Shown piece by piece: positions 8,447 to 15,270 of a stretch of 64,000 bases of DNA. The DNA is from Accumulibacter sp964420975 (GTDB taxonomy: Bacteria > Pseudomonadota > Gammaproteobacteria > Burkholderiales > Rhodocyclaceae). The stretch spans positions 1-64,000 of the forward strand of contig CAYQVH010000006.1 in the NCBI GenBank assembly GCA_964420975.1, read 5' to 3'. A model generated the notes under the pieces. The model saw only the letters and a program-made list of their open reading frames with translations. It did no database searches and was not told the origin of the DNA. The position numbers and the translations under genes are program-made. The stretch's first letter is position 1. Every line of letters begins with the position of its first letter.

Positions 8447-8454
8447 ACGATTCC
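8447..8454 (+). repeat. 8-bp target duplication of IS256 element, right copy
   Basis: Second copy of ACGATTCC, directly outside the right end of the IS256-family element. Confidence 0.75.
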
Positions 8455-8880
8455 TCGCCGTCGCGATAGGTCCGATGCTCCGCTCGCTGTCGTGTTCGCT
8501 CGTCAGCGGCCGACCGCACGCCGCGACGCCAAGGTCGTTGGTGACCGTGACCCGGCCTGTATTTGCGGTGCCTCGGTGCATCGCTCGCCGATCAGATCTC
8601 CCTAGGTAAGAACGCGATGTTTCCGCGCACAAGCGCTGCATTTTCCTTGTCCGCTGTTCCGACGGGCTTCGTCACGAGGTGCCAACTCGCCCGCAGACCA
8701 GGTCTTTTATGCAGTTTCTGTCCGTCGCCTCGCACGTTTGCGCTCCGGCTTCCTCCGGACAAGCCCTCTCGGGATTGCCCTTGCCTTCGGCTAGTGGTTA
8801 TCATCGATTCATCATGTATCCCTGTCGGCACTCCCACAGGGGGCTTTCTCCCCGTTACATCGCGTTCATGCTGGGCGCAC

Positions 8881-8955
8881 ACCCGTCGTTGCACCCGACA
8901 TGCATCAGCCGGCTTCGCCGGCTGATGCATGTCGGGTGAACTCCAACGTTAGGGC
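8881..8955 (+). repeat. right part of attC-like site 2 with long perfect hairpin
   Basis: The site runs from the AC of the split CTAAC box to the core GTTAGGGC (8948-8955). Its centre is a perfect 22-bp inverted repeat (8892-8913 and 8917-8938) with a three-base loop TTC, CACCCGACATGC... folding onto ...GCATGTCGGGTG. Flanking CGTTG and CAACG can extend the fold. It differs from the attC 1/3 type. Confidence 0.65.
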
Positions 8956-8982
8956 TGAGCAATCACGCATACCGGAGACACG

Positions 8983-9585
8983 ATGCGAACCAACGTTGTT
9001 CTTGTCGATTTCGAGAACGTCCAGCCACAGGATCTCGGCTTGCTCAGGGACGGACCGTTCAAGGTCAAAGTGTTTCTTGGCCCCAACCAATCAAAAATCC
9101 CAGTTGCCCTCGCCTCTGCACTTCAGTCTCTCGGTAACAATGCTGAGTACATCGTTCTCGAAACTGCCGGGAACAACGCTCTCGACTTTCACATCGCCTA
9201 CTACATCGGTGTTCTTTCTGCTGAGGACCCCTCCGCGTTCTTTCACATCATTTCGAAGGACTCTGGCTTCGAGCCGTTGATCAAGCATCTCAAGGCAAGG
9301 AAAGTCTTCGCTCAGCGCTCGACATGCATCGCTGATATGCCCTATTTCAAGCCCACGCTACCGGCCACGCCAGAAGCTCAGATTGAGGTTGTCATCGCAG
9401 ACCTCATCCGTCGAAGGGCATCAAAGCCCCGCACACAGAAGACCCTTCTCAGCACCTTACACGCGCTATTCAAGAAGGGGCTTTCCGAGCAGCAGCTGTC
9501 ACAGCTTTTCGCCTCGCTGTGCAGCCGCGGCGTCGTGAAGATCGATGGAACTAAGGTCTCGTATGATCTGCCTGTTGAGCCCTAA
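8983..9585 (+). CDS. NYN/PIN-like domain protein in gene cassette 2
   Basis: The 200-residue product begins MRTNVVLVDFENVQ, the first acidic motif of NYN (PIN-like fold) ribonucleases; NALDFHIAYYIG (about residue 67) and IISKDSGFEPLI (about 90) supply the other conserved acidic positions. Residues about 125-195 look like a small helical winged-helix/OST-HTH-type RNA- or DNA-binding domain ending VVKIDGTKVSYDL. The start has GGAGA 7 bases upstream. The stop codon TAA lies inside the attC 1R box CCCTAAC, a tight cassette arrangement. Cytoplasmic RNA cleavage is inferred from the fold; the target is unknown. Confidence 0.75.
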   Translation: MRTNVVLVDFENVQPQDLGLLRDGPFKVKVFLGPNQSKIPVALASALQSLGNNAEYIVLETAGNNALDFHIAYYIGVLSAEDPSAFFHIISKDSGFEPLIKHLKARKVFAQRSTCIADMPYFKPTLPATPEAQIEVVIADLIRRRASKPRTQKTLLSTLHALFKKGLSEQQLSQLFASLCSRGVVKIDGTKVSYDLPVEP

Positions 9586-9675
9586 CATTGCGGTCGAGGG
9601 GACGGTCTGCAAGTTGCGCTTGCAGGTACCCTTCGCGCCACGCGCTCCGGCCGCCCCTCACCTTGAACGTTAGCC
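9579..9675 (+). repeat. intact attC-like site 3
   Basis: The site runs from the 1R box GCCCTAAC (9579-9586) to the core GTTAGCC (9669-9675), 97 bases. The arms GAGGGGACGG and CCGCCCCTC are complementary except for one extra base, the asymmetry expected of attC hairpins. GCCCTAAC is the exact complement of GTTAGGGC at the start of the same cassette (8948). It is about 90 percent identical by eye to attC site 1. Confidence 0.75.
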
Positions 9676-9703
9676 CGCCTCATAACCCGGGAGAGAAGTC
9701 AAT

Positions 9704-10290
9704 TTGCACTGGATCGCCCCCGCTGAAAAAGACCCCGCCCCCGCCACTCTCGAAAAGCGCCTGTGGGACGCCGCCGACCAATTCCGCGCCAACTCCGGCC
9801 TCAAGTCCCAGGAATACTCCGGTCCCATCCTCGGCCTCATCTTCCTGCGCTTCGCCGAGGCGCGCTTCGACACCCTGCTGACGCTGCCCGAGGCGGCCGA
9901 CGTCGGCGGCAATGTCAACGCGGCCATGCGCGAGGTGGAGAAGCACAACCCGCAGCTCGCCGGCGTGCTGCCCAAGACCTTCAACCTCTTCACCGGCAGC
10001 CTGCTCAAGGAGCTGCTCAAGAAGATCTCCGAGATCCCGGCCACGCTCGACTTCGACGCCTTCGGCCGCATCCTCGACCCCGCCTGCGGCTCGGGCGGCA
10101 TGTTCGTGTAGTCGGCGCGCTTCGTGGCCGAGCACCACAAGAACCCGACCGCCGAGCTGGCCATCTGCGGCGTCGATAAGACCGACGACACCGGGCGGCT
10201 GGCCCGCCTCAACCTCGCCGTGCACGGGCTGGAGGGCGACATCCGCCACGGCGGCAACGTCAACAGCTACTACGACGACCCGCACACGTA
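9704..10290 (+). pseudogene. hsdM: 5' fragment of type I restriction methyltransferase gene
   Basis: It begins at TTG 9704 after GGGAGAG. The frame shows HsdM N-terminal helical-domain sequence (ANSGLKSQEYSGPILGLIFL, LRFAEARF) and the SAM-binding motif LDPACGSGGMFV. The next codon, normally CAG, is TAG at 10109-10111. The same frame then continues with family-like sequence (SARFVAEHH, AICGVDKTDD, NVNSYYDDPH) until the IS66 end at 10288, just before the expected NPPF catalytic motif. So it carries both a nonsense change and a truncation, and no methylase can be made. It may have been a third cassette, or flanking DNA. Confidence 0.85.
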
Positions 10291-10322
10291 ACCGGTAACC
10301 CTGCGGCGTTTCGGCGATGCCC

Positions 10323-11903
10323 CTACGGAGCCTGCCGGAGCAACGGAGAGCGCAGCGGGTTGGTGGCGAAGAGCGCCTTCCAGCAGCGAGGCGTGAGTTC
10401 GTGGACTCGGTCTGCCGGGTGCTGTCCGACGCGCTGCAGGGCATCGACCAGGTAGTCGTAGGGGTTGATGTCGTGCAGCCGGCAGGTGACGATCAGGCTT
10501 TGCAGGATGCCGACGTGCCGGGCACCGAGTTCGGTCCAGCAGAACATCCAGTTTTTTCGACCCATGGGGATCGCTCGCAGGACCCGCTCGAGATGATTCG
10601 TATCGATCGGCACGTCCGGGTCGGAGAGGAACACCTCCAGGCCGAGGCGGCGATCGCGGGCATAGGCCAAGGCCTTGGTCAGAGGATTGCTGGGGAGTAA
10701 TCCCTGCGCCGCGAAGCGTTCGTCGACCCCGGCGAAGAAGCGCTCGACGATCGGCTTGGCCTGCGCCAGCCGATGAGCCTTCTTCCGCTCGCCTTTCAGC
10801 CCGACTTGGCGGATGTCTTCCTCGACCTGATACAACTCGCCGATCAGCGTCAGCGCCTCGGCAGCGGCATCCGGCTCGGCGGCCTGCCCTCGAAGAAGCC
10901 GCGACGGGTGTGCGCCCAGCACTGGGCATGAGTGATCCCGGTCTTCGCCGCATAGTGGGCATAGGCGTGGTAGCCGTCGGACAACAGGACCGCCTGCTCG
11001 GCAGGCGTCAGGCCCAGCGCGACCTCGACGTGTCTGATCTCGCGGGTCTCGAAGAAGGGGAAACAGATCTCATCGAGTTCGCCATAGACCGGCCAGAAGT
11101 AGGCCTTCTTCAGCTTCCCCGAAGCTCCCTGTCCGGCCTTGATCGGCGTCTCGTCCATGGCCTTGACCCGGCTCGCCCGGATCGACGCGAACTGGGCCTC
11201 GTAGATCGGCTCGAGCAGGGCCGCCCCCTGTTGGGCGATCTGCGTCAGCCACGGCCGGCTGAGGGTGAACCCCGCATCGGTGAGCCGCTGGTGCTGGCGA
11301 TACAGCGGCAGGTGGTAGGCGAACTGGTCGATCAACAGCCCGGCGACGAAGCTCACGTCCGCCCGGCTGCCGTCGATGACGTGGCGGGGTGCCGGCGCGC
11401 AGACGAGGGCTGCGCTGACCTTGAGCTTCACCACCGGCCGGCGATACTGGATCACCCCGTAGCTCCCCGGGCGTTGCGCGAGACGGTCGCTTTCCTTGTG
11501 GCGGATGACCTCATAGTCTTCGGGCGAGAGGCCCTCGGTTTCCGGGGCGGACAGTTCGATGACCTCGACCGGCACGCGGGTCTCGTCGAAGAACGGCACG
11601 GCATCGCCGTCAGCCGGACGCTGCGTCGCCGCTTTGCGGGTATGCGCGGCAATCCACCGGCCTGGGGGGCTCTGGCAGCGCCGGCTCCGTCAGCCCTTCG
11701 CCCAGACTCATCTGGCCGTTCGTTCCGATCTCGATGCGGCGTTCGCTCTTCTGGCCGAAGAGCTGGCGCTTGAACCCGTCGAGCTGTGGTTTGAGGGCGG
11801 TGATTTCGCCGCGTAGCGTGTGGTACAGGTCGAGGACCTGCTGCGGGGTCAAGCTCGCGGCTTCTTCGAGAGTCAAAACGCGCTGGATTGGCGCTGAGTT
11901 CAT
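10323..11903 (-). pseudogene. tnpC: IS66 transposase TnpC, two frameshifts
   Basis: It starts at ATG 11903, overlapping the tnpB stop as ATGA. The N-terminal part (LTPQQVLDLYHTLRGEITAL, FGQKSERR) is followed by a frame change near 11645, the central catalytic region (ADVSFVAGLLIDQFAYHLPL, VKAMDETPIKAG, VLLSDGYHAYAHYA, THAQCWAHTRR), another frame change near 10890 and the C-terminal region (YARDRRLGLEVFLSDPDVPI, NHLERVLRAIPMGRKNWMF). All family blocks are present, so the frameshifts could be real decay or assembly errors. Confidence 0.8.
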
Positions 11904-12313
11904 AATCGGATTATACCCCGACAAGCAGTATCAAGTCCATGTTTACAAGAGATTTTATCTGCCATGTCGGGGGTCTCGGGGAGACGGTAGCGCTGCCGGA
12001 TGCGCCCCGGCTCGATGCCCTCGAGGAGGAGTTTCAGGCCGGTCCAGTCGGTTTCCCGGGTGCTCGCCTTCGACCAGTCGGGAATGAAGCGGCCCGCCTC
12101 CAGACGCTTGGCCCAGATGCAGAAACCGCTGCGGTCCCAGGTGAGCACCTTGACCAAGGTCGAGCGCCGGTTGAAGAAGACGAACAGTTGTCCGCTCACG
12201 GGGTCCTCGCGCAGCACGTGGCGCGTCAGCGCAATCAACCCGTCGAAGGATTGGCGCAGATCGACCGGGCGGCCATAGACCTGCACGCGAATTCGCGCTT
12301 CCGGGAAGAACAT
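11900..12313 (-). CDS. tnpB: IS66 accessory protein TnpB (Orf2)
   Basis: The 137-residue product has the family hallmarks VDLRQSFDGLIAL, GQLFVFFNRRSTLVKVLTWD and GFCIWAKRLEAGRF. TnpB is needed for transposition of IS66 elements but has no clear enzymatic activity. It starts in a TGATG overlap with the tnpA stop. The C-terminus is somewhat longer than the usual 115-120 residues and ends in sequence that overlaps the tnpC start. Confidence 0.88.
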   Translation of the reverse strand: MFFPEARIRVQVYGRPVDLRQSFDGLIALTRHVLREDPVSGQLFVFFNRRSTLVKVLTWDRSGFCIWAKRLEAGRFIPDWSKASTRETDWTGLKLLLEGIEPGRIRQRYRLPETPDMADKISCKHGLDTACRGIIRL

Positions 12314-12618
12314 CAGCCGCGAACGAGCGACAGCTGCAGACCTCCGCCGAGGTCGAGGGTCAGTTCAAGGCGCGCAGCCGACGCGGGCACGCGCTGCAGA
12401 ACGCCGGCGTCGAGGAAGGCGGCCGGCACCGCACGCTCGGGTTGGCTGCTGCCGGCGGCCCGTAGGCGGCTTCGCCAGCGATGGAAGCGGGTATCGCTGA
12501 TTCCTTCCCGCGCGCAGAATTCAGCAACGCTCAAACCGCTCCCGTCAAAGCGCGACAGCAGCACCCGCCACTGCTCCGCGCCGCGCTTCACCCGCAACCC
12601 CCCGGTCTTCGTCTCCAT
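12313..12618 (-). CDS. tnpA: IS66 accessory protein TnpA (Orf1)
   Basis: The start was chosen at ATG 12618 (METKTGG), preceded by GAGAG; the frame is open for 51 further bases. The 101-residue protein has an N-terminal helix-turn-helix (WRVLLSRFDGSGLSVAEFCA, then REGISDTRFHRWRSRL) and a short C-terminal strand region (LELTLDLGGGLQLSLVRG), as in IS66 Orf1 proteins. It probably binds the element's ends. It is translationally coupled to tnpB. Confidence 0.85.
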   Translation of the reverse strand: METKTGGLRVKRGAEQWRVLLSRFDGSGLSVAEFCAREGISDTRFHRWRSRLRAAGSSQPERAVPAAFLDAGVLQRVPASAARLELTLDLGGGLQLSLVRG

Positions 12619-12703
12619 ACCCGCTCTCCATTCCGTCGTCCGAGGAAGGCATTCTCGTCGGGGCGACAAGCGCAGGGAAGAACGCCGCTTGGTTACCGGT
12701 TAC

Positions 12704-12839
12704 CCGGCAGCGGTGTCACGGGTCATCGGGTACATGGCTTCCAGCGTCGTTGCCGTAAATGCCGTCCTTGGCCGCGGCAGCGCGTTTGAGCCAGTCGCCG
12801 TTGAAGAACTCGCGGTCGCCGAACGACGGAGAACGCATT
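12704..12839 (-). pseudogene. fragment of a DUF1254/DUF1214-type gene
   Basis: From ATG 12839 the minus strand reads FGDREFFNGDWLKRAAAAKD then GIYGND; with one frameshift it continues EAMYPMTRD before meeting the IS66 end. The pattern of a trp-leu-x-arg-ala run, GIYGND and EAxYP resembles the segment preceding the conserved C-terminal domain of DUF1254/DUF1214 proteins, which are usually over 400 residues. Only about 45 codons remain. The upstream GAGGAG could allow translation of a short peptide, but this is most likely a relic. Confidence 0.35.
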
Positions 12840-13111
12840 GTGGGACACTCCTCGGGACAGTGGGAGTCAAGCATACGCCGTCTCCGACACGGCGCGGGCA
12901 GCGGGCTGGCGCTTGAAAGACGGCTGGCTGGATGCGGTGCCGGCACAACGTGCCCAGCCAGCGAAACGAGACTGAACTAAAGAACGTTGTCGCATGGCGT
13001 CAGGGTATATTGTCGTCCTGGCCCCGAGCGCCGATTCCCTCGCCAAGCGCCAGCAAGCTCGGATGTTGTAGCCAGTCACCGTTGGAATGAATATTACATA
13101 ATAATTACAGC

Positions 13112-14014
13112 ATGTTGCGCATAGGAATTGACCTCGGCGGGAGCAAGATCGAACTCATCGCCCTCGACTGCGGAGGACGCGAACTCCTGCGGCGCCGGCG
13201 ACTGACGCCACAAGGCGACTATCGGGCAACACTCGCAACGATCGGCGAACTCGTCGCCAGTGCCGAAACCGAACTTGGCGACAGCGGTCGCGTCGGCATC
13301 GGTATCCCCGGCGCCGAGTCGACGTCTACCGGCCTGATCAAGAACGCCAACTCGACCTGCCTGATCGGCAACTGCCTGCGAGGCGATGTACAGGACGTTC
13401 TCCGGCGCGAAGTTCGGCTTGCCAACGACGCGAACTGTTTTGCCCTTTCGGAAGCGATCGACGGCGCCGGCGCCGGGGTCGACGTCGTCTTTGGCGTCAT
13501 TCTTGGTACCGGTGTGGGCGGGGGCATCGTTGTGCACCAGCGCGTCCTGGTCGGCGCCAACCGAATCGCCGGCGAGTGGGGCCACAATCCGCTCCCCTGG
13601 AGCGACGACGACGCGGCATCGCCACCCCGTTGCTACTGCGGGCGTTTCGGCTGCGTCGAAACCTGGCTTTCCGGCCCTGCCTTGAGCGCCGATCACTGTC
13701 GGTCGGGCGGAGACCCGTTGTCGGCAGAGCAAATCTGCGCCCGCGCCGATCTCGGCGACACGGCCTGCGAGCGATCGCTGCACCGGTACGAGAGGCGGCT
13801 GGCGCGAGCGCTGGCGCAGGTGATCAATCTTCTCGACCCGGAAGTGATTGTCCTCGGCGGCGGCCTTTCGAACTGCGAGCGCCTTTACCAAACGGTGCCT
13901 CGCCTGTGGGGCGAGCACGTCTTTTCCGACGTCGTGCACACGCGCTTGCTGCGCAACGTGCACGGGGATTCGTCGGGCGTCCGCGGCGCGGCGTGGCTTT
14001 GGGACGTGTCGTGA
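13112..14014 (+). CDS. mak: ROK-family fructokinase (Mak-like)
   Basis: The 300-residue sugar kinase is close in pattern to E. coli Mak. The N-terminal phosphate motif is RIGIDLGGSKIELIAL, the catalytic Asp lies in LANDANCFALSEA (about residue 105), then ILGTGVGGGI, EWGHNPLPW, the ROK zinc motif CYCGRFGCVE (about 175) and a conserved C-terminus HGDSSGVRGAAWLW. It phosphorylates fructose or a related hexose with ATP in the cytoplasm. No strong Shine-Dalgarno is seen before ATG 13112. The stop codon overlaps the GTG of the next transporter gene, suggesting sugar uptake and phosphorylation are coupled. Confidence 0.88.
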   Translation: MLRIGIDLGGSKIELIALDCGGRELLRRRRLTPQGDYRATLATIGELVASAETELGDSGRVGIGIPGAESTSTGLIKNANSTCLIGNCLRGDVQDVLRREVRLANDANCFALSEAIDGAGAGVDVVFGVILGTGVGGGIVVHQRVLVGANRIAGEWGHNPLPWSDDDAASPPRCYCGRFGCVETWLSGPALSADHCRSGGDPLSAEQICARADLGDTACERSLHRYERRLARALAQVINLLDPEVIVLGGGLSNCERLYQTVPRLWGEHVFSDVVHTRLLRNVHGDSSGVRGAAWLWDVS

Positions 14015-15270
14015 GCGACCTCGCCAGCCCCTCGCCGGCGGCGCGCCCGGAAGCCCGGGGAGCCGTGCTTTGGCTGCGGCTGTTTCTGCCCTTCGCTGGC
14101 GGCTACTTCCTTTCCTACCTCTTCCGGACGGCGAATGCCGTCATCGGACCGCTACTGTCCAGCGAACTGAACCTCGACGCCGGCAGCCTCGGCCTGCTGA
14201 CGAGTGCTTACTTCCTGGCTTTCGCGGCCGCACAAGTACCCCTCGGAATCCTGCTCGACCGTTTCGGTGCACGCCGTGTCGAGGCCGGGCTGTTGGTCAT
14301 CGCGGCTGGAGGAGCGCTGCTTTTTGCCGTCGGTCACACCGTCGGCGAACTCGCGGCAGCGCGCGCGCTGATCGGCGTCGGCGTTTCCGCCTGCCTGATG
14401 GCAGCGTTCAAGGCGTTCTCGCTGTGGTTCCCGGCCAACCGGCAGGCTTCACTGACGGGATGGATCATGTCCTCCGGTGGTCTCGGCGCACTCGCCGCTT
14501 CGGTACCCCTGGAAGCCGCCCTGCAACTTTCCGGCTGGCGTGAGTTGTTTTTCGGTCTCGCCAGCCTGACCCTGGGGGTTGCCGTCTGGCTCTTCGCCAG
14601 CGTTCCCGAAGGAACGGCCGGCGAACAGCCGCAGTCGATGCGCGAACAGTGGAGCGGCGTCCGGACCGTCTTTGCCAGCACGCACTTTTGGCGCTTCGCG
14701 CCGCTCGGTCTGACCTTGATCGGCGGCTTCATGGCCATCCAGAGTTTGTGGTCCGTCGCCTGGCTGATGCGGGTGAACGGGCTGACCCGAAGCCTTGCCG
14801 CCCACCATCTGGCGGCGATGAACGTCGCCATGCTCGTCGCGTACGTACTGATCGGCCTGCTGGCGACGCGCCTCGCACGTCACGGGGTCACGCCTCGACG
14901 GCTGCTCGCCGGAGGTCTCGGCGGTTCGCTGGTGGTCTTCGCCGGGATTATCGGCAGCGAGAGCGACTACAGCTTGCTGCTCTGGATCGCCTACGGCGGC
15001 TGCTCGAGCTTTGGGACGCTCGCCTATTCGCTCGCCGCCGCAGGGTTTCCGCTCACTCTGTCGGGCCGCGCCAACACCGCACTGAATCTGGTCGTCTTTG
15101 TGGGCGCTTTCGCCATCCAGTGGGGAATCGGAGTCGTCATCGATCAGTTGCAACACGCGGACCATCCGCCGGCGATGGCCCTGCGGGGTGCTTTTCTGAT
15201 CTTGTTCGCCAGCCAGTTGGCCGCGTACGCCTGGTTCCTGTTCGCTCGCCCGACTGGCGGTCAGCGGTAG
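14011..15270 (+). CDS. MFS transporter
   Basis: The start was set at GTG 14011, which overlaps the mak stop codon (GTGA); the frame is open far upstream within mak but has no reason to start there. The 419-residue protein has about 12 hydrophobic segments and the major facilitator loop signature GILLDRFGARRVEAGLL (about residue 75), with YFLSYLFRTANAVIGPLL at the first helix. The substrate cannot be read from sequence; coupling to a fructokinase suggests a sugar, though organic acids are also possible. The 3' end overlaps the convergent gene by 10 bases. Confidence 0.85.
   Translation: MSDLASPSPAARPEARGAVLWLRLFLPFAGGYFLSYLFRTANAVIGPLLSSELNLDAGSLGLLTSAYFLAFAAAQVPLGILLDRFGARRVEAGLLVIAAGGALLFAVGHTVGELAAARALIGVGVSACLMAAFKAFSLWFPANRQASLTGWIMSSGGLGALAASVPLEAALQLSGWRELFFGLASLTLGVAVWLFASVPEGTAGEQPQSMREQWSGVRTVFASTHFWRFAPLGLTLIGGFMAIQSLWSVAWLMRVNGLTRSLAAHHLAAMNVAMLVAYVLIGLLATRLARHGVTPRRLLAGGLGGSLVVFAGIIGSESDYSLLLWIAYGGCSSFGTLAYSLAAAGFPLTLSGRANTALNLVVFVGAFAIQWGIGVVIDQLQHADHPPAMALRGAFLILFASQLAAYAWFLFARPTGGQR

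Larger units (their letters stand above)
5823..8880 (-). mobile_element. group II intron in attC, interrupted by an IS256 element
   Basis: On the minus strand the element starts GTGCGCCCAGCATG (8880) and ends CCCGAT (5823), matching the 5' GUGYG and 3' AY rules. Domain V-like sequence (GAACCGCC ... GGTGGTGTGGGG, about 5850-5895) and a domain VI-like hairpin (AGGACCGG...CCGGTCCT, about 5829-5850) precede the 3' end. A maturase remnant lies inside. Without the IS and one copy of its target duplication the length is about 1.72 kb. It sits in the bottom strand of attC site 2 between GT and TAG of the 1R box, as reported for class C attC-specific introns. End positions may shift by 1-2 bases. Confidence 0.75.
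4693..9675 (+). other. cluster of integron gene cassettes without integrase (CALIN)
   Basis: Three attC-like sites in the same orientation delimit two single-gene cassettes (PIN protein, then NYN-type protein), with the genes on the same strand and the attC at their 3' side, which is the standard cassette layout. Cassette 2 (8949-9669) starts TTAGGGC and ends with a 1R box GCCCTAAC that is its exact complement when circularised. No IntI-type tyrosine recombinase is seen in the window. The array has been disrupted by a group II intron and IS elements. Confidence 0.7.
10288..12703 (-). mobile_element. IS66-family insertion sequence
   Basis: The element is about 2416 bp with terminal inverted repeats GTAACCGGTAACC (10288-10300 and 12691-12703) and the three-gene layout tnpA-tnpB-tnpC on the minus strand. 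The 8 bases outside each end (CCGCACAC left, CCGGCAGC right) do not match, so no target duplication is kept. A deletion or recombination at this element is a likely cause. Confidence 0.85.

Noticed and set aside
4534..8885. Repeated block at about 4546-4692 and 8735-8880 first taken for a REP-type repeat or a promoter-carrying cassette leader
   Set aside because: On the minus strand both copies read as group II intron 5' ends (GTGCGCCC start, GGGGTGAAAGTCCCC-type segment), which explains them better.
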